Assembly: GCA_903908025.1 (NCBI GenBank)
Contig: CAIVQM010000346.1
Span: forward strand, 1-5,084
Source: an uncultured bacterium
GTDB lineage: Bacteria; Actinomycetota; Actinomycetes; S36-B12
Reading direction: 5' to 3'
Length of the DNA: 5,084 bases
Shown here in pieces: positions 1 through 4,249 of this stretch. How positions within the stretch are numbered: the first letter of the stretch is position 1; each line of letters opens with the position of its first letter. Under the pieces are notes generated by a model. The model saw only the letters and a list, made by a program, of their open reading frames with translations. It was not told the origin of the DNA and made no database searches. The translations under genes and the position numbers were made by a program.

Positions 1-435
1 ATTGCCGGGGACGTAGTCGTACCCGAAGGCGGTGAGGAGCCGTGCTCCCGATGCACGAGCCGGGGCGTCGTCACTCTCGAAGACCTGCCGGATGAAGGTG
101 GGCTCGCCGGTGGAGTCGACGTAGCCACAGCCCTGCGCGATGGCCGCATCGATAGCCGGGCGACCGAGGCGGCTGAAGGGGCCGACGGTGGACACGATCA
201 CGTCGTCGGGACTGGATACCAGCGCGCGGACGCTCGCCGGATCGTTGACGTCGGCGGCCTGCCAGGTCGGCGCGGCGTCGATCGGCCCGAGACCCGCGAG
301 ATCGCCCGTCAGTGCGACGAGGGCATCGGCCGATCGGCCGGCGAGCACGGGTGCCATGCCGGCGCGGGTCATGACCTCGGCAGTCAGCCGCCCGGTGAAG
401 CCCGTCGCGCCGAAGAGGATCACTCGACCTGTCAC
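1..435 (-). CDS. Saccharopine dehydrogenase-like NAD(P)-binding oxidoreductase, N-terminal part (runs off the window)
   Basis: The first 145 codons read as a Rossmann-fold protein. Residues 4-14 (RVILFGATGFT) contain the glycine-rich GATGFTG dinucleotide-binding loop. VLAGRS follows at about residue 30 as the second beta strand, and the stretches DDVIVSTVGPFSRLG and GYVDSTGEP then match the family core. The segment ends at AFGYDYVPGN, typical of the family's substrate-side region. Relatives are usually about 350-400 residues, so more than half of the gene lies before position 1. The family includes mycobacterial trans-acting enoyl reductases and many uncharacterised oxidoreductases; the substrate here cannot be told from this fragment. 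The GTG start at 435 is chosen because the reading begins three residues before the first strand. It is also preceded, 7 nt upstream, by a TANNNT -10 box with no Shine-Dalgarno sequence, fitting a leaderless mRNA. It is divergent from the aminotransferase gene, with a 33-bp spacer. Confidence 0.88.
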   Translation of the reverse strand, partial: MTGRVILFGATGFTGRLTAEVMTRAGMAPVLAGRSADALVALTGDLAGLGPIDAAPTWQAADVNDPASVRALVSSPDDVIVSTVGPFSRLGRPAIDAAIAQGCGYVDSTGEPTFIRQVFESDDAPARASGARLLTAFGYDYVPGN

Positions 436-442
436 GACGACG

Positions 443-448
443 ACGCTA
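443..448 (-). promoter_or_regulatory. Candidate -10 box of the oxidoreductase gene
   Basis: TAGCGT on the minus strand fits the actinobacterial TANNNT -10 pattern. It ends 7 nt before the GTG start at 435, so transcription would begin at or next to the start codon. No convincing -35 hexamer is visible. The call rests on position and the short motif only. Confidence 0.4.
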
Positions 449-455
449 CCGCCCT

Positions 456-461
456 TAGAGT
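456..461 (+). promoter_or_regulatory. Candidate -10 box of the aminotransferase gene
   Basis: TAGAGT ends exactly 7 nt before the ATG at 469, and there is no Shine-Dalgarno sequence between them. This arrangement predicts a leaderless transcript starting at the A of the start codon. It mirrors the box on the other strand at 443-448, with the same spacing to the start codon. The -35 region would fall over the start codon of the divergent gene. Confidence 0.45.
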
Positions 462-468
462 TTCGCCC

Positions 469-1857
469 ATGCCCTCCGGACCCGAATCAGCCTTCTGGCA
501 CCCGTTCGCCGATATGTCGGCCGTTGCAGGTCATGACTTCGTCATTGCGTCCGGTGACGGCTGTCACGTCACCACGGAGGATGGACGCGTCTTCCTCGAC
601 GCGACCGCGGCCCTGTGGTTCTGCAATGTCGGACACGGCCGTGCGGAGATCGGCGAGGCGGTGCAGGCGCAGATGGCCAATATCGCGTCGTACTCGAACT
701 TCGGCGACATGGCCACGCGCCCGACCCTTGACCTCGCCGACCGGGTTGCCGCGCTGGCGCCGATGGCCGACGCGAAGGTCTTCTTCACGAGTGGCGGCAG
801 TGACGCGGTCGACACAGCGGTGAAGCTGGTGCGGCGCTACTGGAGCGTCCTCGGCCAGCCCGCGCGCACGGGGATCATTACGCGCACACGCTCGTACCAC
901 GGCATGCACATGGCGGGCACGTCACTTGCGGGCATTCCCGCCAACCGCGACGGGCATGGACCGCTCGATACCGGCGTGGCGAATGTCGCGTGGGATGACG
1001 CGCCGGCGCTTGCCGCACTGATCGACGAGATCAGCGCCGATCGCGTTGCTGCGTTCTTCTGCGAGCCCGTCATCGGCGCGGGCGGTGTCTATCCAGCGCC
1101 CGACGGGTACCTCGCCGAGGTGCGGCAGATCTGCCGCGAGCGTGGCGTGCTGTTCGTCGCCGATGAGGTCATCAGCGGCTACGGCCGCACGGGGCGCATG
1201 TTCGCATCGGAAGGGCTCGAACCCGATCTCGTCTTGACCGCGAAGGGGCTGACCTCGGGCTACCTGCCGATGGGTGCCGTGCTCGTTGCGGGTTCCGTCG
1301 CGGAGCCGTTCTGGACCACCCCGGGCCTGTTGTGGCGGCATGGCTACACGTATTCCGGTCATGCGAGTGCGGCGGCGGCGGCAATGGCGAACCTCGACAT
1401 CATCGAGCGTGAGCAGCTGGTCGATCGGGTGGCGGGCCTGCAACTGGGTCTCACGGCCACGCTGATTTCACTGCGATCACACGAGTTCGTCGTCGATGTG
1501 CGTTCCGGTACTGGGCTCCTCGCGGCCGTCACCATCGATCCGCAGGTGCTCGCGGCCGACCCGACGGTCATGCCGCGAGTTGTTGCAGGCATGCGCGAGC
1601 GCGGCGTGCTGACGCGCGGCCTGGCCGACGGCTCGGTGCAGATCTCTCCGCCCTTCGTCATCACACGAGCGCAGCTCGATGAGATTGCCTCGGCGATTGA
1701 CGGTGCCCTCACGGCAGTGGGCTCGTCGCAAGCAGCGACGTCGAGTCAGGCGCGAGGTTCCGGCCTGCTGCCTGACATCACGTCTGACGAAGCTGGTGGG
1801 TTCGGCAGCCTCGATGCGCAACTCCTGGCTGACGTGCCGCCGCACCACGGCGGCTGA
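469..1857 (+). CDS. Class III PLP-dependent aminotransferase (omega-amino acid:pyruvate type)
   Basis: The 462-residue product is a fold-type I, class III transaminase, which moves an amino group between an omega-amino acid or amine and a keto acid using pyridoxal phosphate in the cytosol. Landmarks in order are HPF at 11-13, the phosphate-binding SGGSDAV at 108-114, YHG at 143-145 (the ring-stacking Tyr), ADEV with Asp232 contacting the pyridine nitrogen, the Schiff-base lysine K259 in LTAKGLTSGYLPMGAV, and YSGHASAAAAAMANLDIIE. The HPF and SGYLPMGAV motifs resemble the beta-alanine/taurine:pyruvate branch more than the ornithine or GABA enzymes, but the exact substrate is not determined. The catalytic core ends near residue 417. 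The last 45 residues form a low-complexity Ser/Ala/Gly/Asp-rich tail that looks disordered and is unusual for the family. The start is ATG with no ribosome-binding site, probably leaderless. The gene converges on the toxin gene with a 7-bp gap. Confidence 0.93.
   Translation: MPSGPESAFWHPFADMSAVAGHDFVIASGDGCHVTTEDGRVFLDATAALWFCNVGHGRAEIGEAVQAQMANIASYSNFGDMATRPTLDLADRVAALAPMADAKVFFTSGGSDAVDTAVKLVRRYWSVLGQPARTGIITRTRSYHGMHMAGTSLAGIPANRDGHGPLDTGVANVAWDDAPALAALIDEISADRVAAFFCEPVIGAGGVYPAPDGYLAEVRQICRERGVLFVADEVISGYGRTGRMFASEGLEPDLVLTAKGLTSGYLPMGAVLVAGSVAEPFWTTPGLLWRHGYTYSGHASAAAAAMANLDIIEREQLVDRVAGLQLGLTATLISLRSHEFVVDVRSGTGLLAAVTIDPQVLAADPTVMPRVVAGMRERGVLTRGLADGSVQISPPFVITRAQLDEIASAIDGALTAVGSSQAATSSQARGSGLLPDITSDEAGGFGSLDAQLLADVPPHHGG
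1836..1854. terminator. GC-rich hairpin between convergent genes, possible bidirectional terminator
   Basis: Perfect 7-bp arms GCCGCCG and CGGCGGC enclose a CACCA loop. The hairpin covers the final codons of the aminotransferase and stops directly before its TGA; the toxin gene ends 8 bp further on the other strand. No T-tract follows on either side, so it is not a classical intrinsic terminator, although many actinobacterial terminators lack one. Its place between two gene ends is the main support. Chance pairing in GC-rich coding DNA is a real alternative. Confidence 0.3.
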
Positions 1858-1864
1858 TCGCTCG

Positions 1865-2164
1865 CTATTCGAGGTCGAATGCGTGGCTGATAGCCCGAGC
1901 GAGGTCGCCCTCCTGCTCGGGGAGCAGCCAGCCGACCTGCCGACCGATGTCTGTCGCGCGGATCGTGGTGATGTTGTCGCACGAGATGACGCTGCCAACC
2001 TCGAGCCCGTTGCGGATACCGACCGGTACCTCGGTCGGCAGGCCCTTGCTGCGTGAAGTGATGGGCGCGATCGAGACACGGGTCATGACTCCGCGGACAC
2101 CCTCGCGCGTCAGGATGACAACCGGACGCGGCTTGTCGAGGTTGGCGATGTGGATGGGTCGCAC
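1865..2164 (-). CDS. mazF: MazF/PemK-family endoribonuclease toxin
   Basis: This is a 99-residue type II toxin of the MazF family, which cuts single-stranded RNA at short sequence motifs and halts growth when its antitoxin is lost. The start reads VRPIHIANLDKPRPVVILTR. The conserved Arg13 in the PRPVV strand and Thr36 in APITS align with the catalytic Arg/Thr pair of characterised MazF proteins. PTEVPVG (43-49) and SVISCDNITTI (58-68) complete the fold. From memory the sequence is closest to the short subgroup that includes M. tuberculosis MazF3 (MazF-mt6, Rv1102c), reported to cut 23S rRNA and tRNA; the cleavage specificity here is not shown. The GTG start at 2164 lies 4 bp after the antitoxin stop, so translation is probably coupled. 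A longer reading upstream to 2218 would overlap the antitoxin and adds residues foreign to the family. All key residues are present, so the toxin looks intact. Confidence 0.9.
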   Translation of the reverse strand: MRPIHIANLDKPRPVVILTREGVRGVMTRVSIAPITSRSKGLPTEVPVGIRNGLEVGSVISCDNITTIRATDIGRQVGWLLPEQEGDLARAISHAFDLE

Positions 2165-2168
2165 GGGG

Positions 2169-2405
2169 TCAGTCCAGCGGATCGGATGTGCGATGGGCGA
2201 ACTCGTGCATGCCCTCAAGGTCGTCGTAGTCAGCGCCGCTGGCAGCCAGGATCTCTACCTCGCCTGCCCACGCCCGGCGCCGGAGCTCGTTGCGAAGGGC
2301 AGCCTCGACGATCGACGCGCGACTGGGCTCCTGCCCGCTGCGCACGATGGCGTCGACCTCGGCCACGAGATCGTCGGGCAGTCGGACCGCGATCTGGATG
2401 GACAT
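2169..2405 (-). CDS. mazE: Ribbon-helix-helix antitoxin (MazE-type)
   Basis: The 78-residue protein begins MSIQIAVRLPDDLVAEVDAI. Residues 2-9 form the DNA-contacting beta strand. Residues 11-22 and 28-44 (SRASIVEAALRNELRRR) are the two helices of a ribbon-helix-helix dimer. The acidic C-terminal part, about 47-78 (GADYDDLEGMHEF), would be the toxin-neutralising segment that wraps MazF. It is the first gene of a two-gene operon, with the toxin starting 4 bp downstream. RHH antitoxins usually repress their own promoter, cooperatively with the toxin. A perfect inverted repeat lies 17 bp upstream of the start, in the -35 region. The ATG at 2405 follows a TATGCT -10 box by 6 nt and has no Shine-Dalgarno sequence, so a leaderless mRNA is likely. 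The pairing with a clear MazF makes the assignment firm, although RHH antitoxin names (MazE, VapB, RelB) are not separable by sequence alone. Confidence 0.88.
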   Translation of the reverse strand: MSIQIAVRLPDDLVAEVDAIVRSGQEPSRASIVEAALRNELRRRAWAGEVEILAASGADYDDLEGMHEFAHRTSDPLD

Positions 2406-2411
2406 GATGTG

Positions 2412-2417
2412 AGCATA
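2412..2417 (-). promoter_or_regulatory. Candidate -10 box of the toxin-antitoxin operon
   Basis: TATGCT on the minus strand matches TANNNT and ends 6 nt before the antitoxin ATG. Transcription would begin at the start codon. The matching -35 region falls inside the inverted repeat at 2423-2445, so a repressor bound there would block RNA polymerase. Confidence 0.5.
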
Positions 2418-2422
2418 CCAAT

Positions 2423-2445
2423 ATGGGATGCAGACAGCATCCCAT
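2423..2445. promoter_or_regulatory. Perfect 9-bp inverted repeat: likely antitoxin operator
   Basis: Arms ATGGGATGC and GCATCCCAT flank a 5-bp AGACA centre, with no mismatch. The element sits 17-40 bp upstream of the antitoxin start, over the expected -35 region. This is where an autoregulating ribbon-helix-helix repressor would bind, as a dimer or as two dimers. It also begins 3 bp after the mscL stop codon, so in the mscL transcript it could fold as a 9-bp stem and help end that message; no T-tract follows. The two roles are not exclusive. That the repeat exists is seen directly; the operator role is inferred from position and family habit. Confidence 0.65.
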
Positions 2446-2448
2446 TGA

Positions 2449-2826
2449 CTATCGGCCGCGCTGCTCCAGCAGGAGGTCGCGGATCTCGGTGAGCAGCTTC
2501 ACATCGGGCGGCGTGGTGTCGACCTCGCCGGCGCCCATCCGCGTGCGGATCCTGTTCATCGGCAGGACGAAGACGAAGTAGATGACCGCCATCGTGATCA
2601 CGAAGACGATGACAGCGTTGATCATGAGCGTGAAGTCGATGACCTGGCCGTTGATCTCGATCGTCCCCGCGGTGATGCCGCCGCCCAGGAAGATCCCCAC
2701 GATCGGCATGATCAGCGCCTTCGAGAAGGCGCCGATCAGCGCTGCGAACGCCGCGCCGACGACGACGGCAACGGCGAGGTCGATCACATTGCCGCGCATT
2801 GCGAAGTCCTTGAAGCCCTTGAACAT
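2449..2826 (-). CDS. mscL: Large-conductance mechanosensitive channel MscL
   Basis: MscL is a homopentameric inner-membrane valve that opens at near-lytic tension to release solutes after osmotic downshock. The 125-residue sequence begins MFKGFKDFAMRGNVIDLAVA, the family N-terminal amphipathic helix. TM1 spans about 14-43 and carries Leu17 and Val21 at the positions of the hydrophobic gate known from M. tuberculosis MscL. A short periplasmic loop (GTIEINGQVIDF, 54-65) precedes TM2 (about 67-89). The charged stretch after TM2 leads to the conserved cytoplasmic helix LLTEIRDLLLEQ (111-122). The protein ends straight after this helix, without the long polar tail of the mycobacterial protein, which is within normal variation. 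The ATG at 2826 has a strong GGAGG ribosome-binding site 4 nt upstream. A separate promoter lies within the end of the preceding gene, so it need not depend on readthrough from upstream. Confidence 0.97.
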   Translation of the reverse strand: MFKGFKDFAMRGNVIDLAVAVVVGAAFAALIGAFSKALIMPIVGIFLGGGITAGTIEINGQVIDFTLMINAVIVFVITMAVIYFVFVLPMNRIRTRMGAGEVDTTPPDVKLLTEIRDLLLEQRGR

Positions 2827-2830
2827 GGTT

Positions 2831-2835
2831 CCTCC
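2831..2835 (-). promoter_or_regulatory. Shine-Dalgarno site of mscL
   Basis: GGAGG on the minus strand lies 4 nt before the mscL ATG. It contrasts with most other starts in this window, which have no such site, and it fixes the start choice. Confidence 0.75.
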
Positions 2836-2873
2836 ACAGGTGGTCTGCTGAAAGCTCGTTCCGGTTGCGGAGA

Positions 2874-2903
2874 AATGTACTTCGGCGACCTAGTCGCTGT
2901 GAA
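2874..2903 (-). promoter_or_regulatory. Candidate housekeeping promoter of mscL
   Basis: On the minus strand, TTCACA (2898-2903, five of six matches to TTGACA) is separated by 18 bp from TACATT (2874-2879, TANNNT). A transcript would start near 2867 and carry a leader of about 40 nt that includes the GGAGG site. The -35 box overlaps the last codons of the upstream CpaB-like gene. The match is good for this GC-rich setting but unproven. Confidence 0.5.
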
Positions 2904-3363
2904 TCGTCACGGTGACACCGCCGTCGCTCGACGCGGCGCTCAGTGCCAGCGCCTGGGACGAAGGGGCGGCTACGAGCACAACCGCAGACGACGTGGCGCT
3001 GAAGGACGTGCCGGTCGCGGGCAGGCCGATGATGCGCACGCGGGGTGCCACCACGGTGGCCTGCCCCTCGGGGAAGCCGACGATGTCGACGATGTCGCCT
3101 TCGGAGAGAACGCCGGCGATTGCACCACTGGTGAGTAGGACGGGGACGATGACTTCGCCGGCACGCAATCCCGGCCCGTCGCTCGGACTCGGGCTGCTGG
3201 CTGCAGGTGCGGAGGCACCGCGAAGAGTTGTCAGGGCGAGCAGGACGCCGAGGCCAGCCGTCGCTGCTGCGAGTGCGCGCCGGTGCCGTCGCAGGAATCG
3301 ACGGGCGAATGCGCGAGGGCTGCGTCGCGTGCGCGATGCTCGTTCGGCGTGCTGGGCAGGCAT
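2890..3363 (-). CDS. Small membrane-anchored CpaB/RcpC-like (SAF-family) protein
   Basis: The 157-residue product has an Arg-rich cytoplasmic start (residues 8-29) and one membrane segment (about 30-47, ALAAATAGLGVLLALTTL). A Pro/Ser linker (50-64) follows, then an extracytoplasmic beta-rich domain. That domain contains AGEVIVPVLLTSGAIAGVLS, EGDIVDIVGF (88-97), VVAPRVRIIGLP and SSAVVLVAAPSSQALALSAA. This pattern matches the C-terminal half of actinobacterial SAF/CpaB-like proteins, relatives of the Flp-pilus assembly protein CpaB. The usual SAF beta-clip before it (a VPVLVAARDLPAGTVL-like segment) is not visible, so the protein is shorter than expected for the family. No pilus genes are nearby and its role is unknown. 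From memory, similar genes lie between mscL and the FmdB/Ruc gene in other actinobacteria, so the position may be conserved. ATG 3363 is preceded by TACCGT with a 6-nt gap and no ribosome-binding site. Confidence 0.75.
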   Translation of the reverse strand: MPAQHAERASRTRRSPRAFARRFLRRHRRALAAATAGLGVLLALTTLRGASAPAASSPSPSDGPGLRAGEVIVPVLLTSGAIAGVLSEGDIVDIVGFPEGQATVVAPRVRIIGLPATGTSFSATSSAVVLVAAPSSQALALSAASSDGGVTVTIHSD

Positions 3364-3369
3364 GGCCCG

Positions 3370-3375
3370 ACGGTA
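3370..3375 (-). promoter_or_regulatory. Candidate -10 box of the CpaB-like gene
   Basis: TACCGT on the minus strand fits TANNNT and ends 6 nt before the ATG at 3363, in the 50-bp gap after the zinc-ribbon gene. It suggests a private leaderless transcript in addition to possible readthrough from upstream. A chance match to so short a motif cannot be excluded. Confidence 0.35.
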
Positions 3376-3413
3376 GGCGAGCCGGGCCTTGCCGTCGAAC
3401 GGTTGTCCACAGG

Positions 3414-3755
3414 CTAGGACGTGCTGGCGCTCGAACTGCTGGACGTGCTGCTCGACGAACTGCTGGACGTGCTGGGAGTCGCGGGGCTGGCGGTGGTGCT
3501 GCTCGAGGAACCGCTGGAGGTGCCGGACGACTCCTTGGTGGACGTCGTGGACGAGGTCGATGGCTTCGACTTTGCGTCGCGCGAGTCGGTGCGGTAGAAG
3601 CCGGAGCCCTTGAAGTGGATGCCGACGCCGGTGAAGACCTTGCGCAGAGTCGACTCGCCGCAGTCCGGGCAGACCGTCAGGCTGGGGTCGGTCATCTTCT
3701 GCTGAACCTCGTGCGTGACATCGCAGGTTGAGCAGGCGTACTCGTACGTGGGCAC
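3414..3755 (-). CDS. ruc: FmdB-type zinc-ribbon protein, probable redox-regulated chaperone (Ruc/Rv0991c-like)
   Basis: The 113-residue protein starts VPTYEYACSTCDVTHEV. Two CXXC pairs, C8/C11 and C29/C32, form the zinc ribbon of the FmdB family. The conserved block LRKVFTGVGIHFKGSGFYRT (37-56) follows. Residues 57-113 are almost entirely Ser, Thr, Lys, Pro and Ala, a disordered tail ending in long Ser/Thr runs. FmdB proteins are often labelled transcriptional regulators, but the M. tuberculosis member Rv0991c (Ruc) is described as a chaperone that holds unfolded proteins when its cysteines are oxidised, and as HrcA-controlled. Here a CIRCE element lies 29 bp upstream, which supports the same role; chaperone activity itself is inferred. 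The GTG at 3755 is chosen because it has GGAGG 4 nt upstream and gives the standard family N-terminus. An ATG at 3791 would lie inside the CIRCE element. The CpaB-like gene follows after 50 bp. Confidence 0.88.
   Translation of the reverse strand: MPTYEYACSTCDVTHEVQQKMTDPSLTVCPDCGESTLRKVFTGVGIHFKGSGFYRTDSRDAKSKPSTSSTTSTKESSGTSSGSSSSTTASPATPSTSSSSSSSTSSSSSASTS
3433..3474. repeat. Direct repeat, 18-bp unit at 24-bp period, in the Ser/Thr tail of ruc
   Basis: GAACTGCTGGACGTGCTG occurs at 3433-3450 and again, identical, at 3457-3474. Partial versions (GACGTGCTG and similar) flank them. On the coding strand the unit encodes Ser/Thr runs. Identical codons, not only identical residues, point to recent slippage or duplication that can lengthen or shorten the tail. 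Confidence 0.75.
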
Positions 3756-3759
3756 CGGT

Positions 3760-3764
3760 CCTCC
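3760..3764 (-). promoter_or_regulatory. Shine-Dalgarno site of ruc
   Basis: GGAGG on the minus strand is 4 nt upstream of the GTG at 3755 and decides this start over the more distal ATG at 3791. With the CIRCE element just upstream, the mRNA would have a leader of roughly 50 nt. Confidence 0.75.
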
Positions 3765-3784
3765 GTCGACTCGTCGGCAGGGAG

Positions 3785-3811
3785 TTGGCACTCACCATCA
3801 CCGAGTGCTAA
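3785..3811. promoter_or_regulatory. CIRCE element (HrcA operator)
   Basis: The arms are TTGGCACTC and GAGTGCTAA with a 9-bp spacer. The CIRCE consensus is TTAGCACTC-N9-GAGTGCTAA, so 17 of 18 arm bases match, including one perfect arm. HrcA binds this site and represses heat-shock genes, classically groES-groEL. Here it ends 29 bp before the GTG of the zinc-ribbon gene and about 58 bp before the divergent crcB start. The placement in the leader/promoter zone fits control of the zinc-ribbon gene. It is too far upstream of the crcB -10 box (44 bp) for simple steric repression of that promoter. Confidence 0.92.
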
Positions 3812-3840
3812 GTGTGCCTCGTCGGGCCTGCTTCGCGCAA
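3811..3840 (-). promoter_or_regulatory. Weak candidate promoter of ruc
   Basis: On the minus strand TTGCGC (3835-3840) and CACACT (3811-3816) are 18 bp apart. Transcription would begin inside the CIRCE element, the usual arrangement for HrcA-repressed genes. Both hexamers are imperfect, so this is a positional suggestion only. Confidence 0.3.
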
Positions 3841-3854
3841 TCCGGCCCGACCCG

Positions 3855-3860
3855 TACCGT
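3855..3860 (+). promoter_or_regulatory. Candidate -10 box of the crcB pair
   Basis: TACCGT fits TANNNT and ends 8 nt before the GTG at 3869. There is no clear Shine-Dalgarno sequence, so the crcB message may be leaderless or nearly so. No crcB (fluoride) riboswitch is visible: the space upstream is short and mostly taken up by the CIRCE element and the divergent promoter. Confidence 0.35.
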
Positions 3861-3868
3861 TCGTCGGT

Positions 3869-4249
3869 GTGAGCCGCCTCGCCGTTATCGCCCTCGGTGG
3901 CGTCCTGGGTTCCCTGGCCAGATTCGCCGTCTCGGTGGCCCTGGGCCTGGAGCAGTGGGACACCACCCGGTTGCCGTGGGCGACCCTGGCGGTCAACCTG
4001 ATCGGCTGCCTGGCGATCGGCATCGTGGCCGCCTCGGCTGCGGTGGCTGCCGGACCGACCTGGCTGCGCCCCTTCCTCATCACCGGCTTCCTCGGCGGAT
4101 TCACCACCTTCTCCGCGCTGGCCCTCGAGACCGGGCTCCTGCTCGACGACGGCCAGCTGCTCGTCGCGGCTGCGTACCTGGTCGTCACCATGGTGTTCGG
4201 CCTATTGGCCGTTCGTCTGGGCGCGCTGATGGCGGCGAGACACGCATGA
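3869..4249 (+). CDS. crcB: CrcB/Fluc fluoride channel subunit 1
   Basis: Fluc proteins are small four-helix membrane subunits that dimerise in antiparallel fashion and export fluoride passively. This 126-residue protein shows the family marks: GGVLGSLARF (10-19), LPWATLAVNLIGC with Asn43, and the helix-break motif GFLGGFTTFSAL (73-84), whose Gly77/Thr79 region holds the central sodium and whose Phe78/Phe81 line the fluoride path. Four hydrophobic segments are seen at about 4-25, 38-60, 66-91 and 97-121. The GTG at 3869 is preferred because it gives a normal-length subunit (about 125) and follows a -10 box. An earlier in-frame GTG at 3812 would add 19 polar residues absent from the family and abut the CIRCE element. 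Its stop overlaps the start of the second crcB gene, so the two are translationally coupled. Confidence 0.92.
   Translation: MSRLAVIALGGVLGSLARFAVSVALGLEQWDTTRLPWATLAVNLIGCLAIGIVAASAAVAAGPTWLRPFLITGFLGGFTTFSALALETGLLLDDGQLLVAAAYLVVTMVFGLLAVRLGALMAARHA

Noticed and set aside
140..823. Long open frame on the plus strand across the divergent spacer
   Set aside because: It is antisense to the oxidoreductase and out of frame with the aminotransferase, both of which are strong family matches. The translation is Arg/Ser/Pro-rich nonsense typical of GC-rich shadow frames.
922..1443. 173-codon open frame antisense to the aminotransferase
   Set aside because: It lies opposite the catalytic core, has no recognisable motif and shows shadow-frame composition.
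2165..2218. Upstream extension of the toxin to an earlier start
   Set aside because: It would overlap the antitoxin end by about 50 bp, and the added residues do not match MazF. The GTG at 2164 gives the family N-terminus.
3207..3731. 174-codon Arg/Gly-rich open frame on the plus strand
   Set aside because: It is antisense to the ruc tail and the CpaB-like gene; its composition mirrors their Ser/Thr and Ala codons and shows no domain.
3756..3791. Earlier ATG start (3791) for the zinc-ribbon protein
   Set aside because: It lies inside the CIRCE element and adds 12 residues not found in the family; the GTG at 3755 has a good Shine-Dalgarno site.
3364..3801. Upstream extension of the CpaB-like frame through the zinc-ribbon gene
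   Set aside because: The extra residues are an out-of-frame His/Arg-rich reading of the ruc gene. The membrane protein begins naturally at 3363.
3812..3868. Earlier GTG start for the first crcB gene
   Set aside because: It adds 19 polar residues before the first membrane helix and abuts the CIRCE arm with no room for a promoter of its own.
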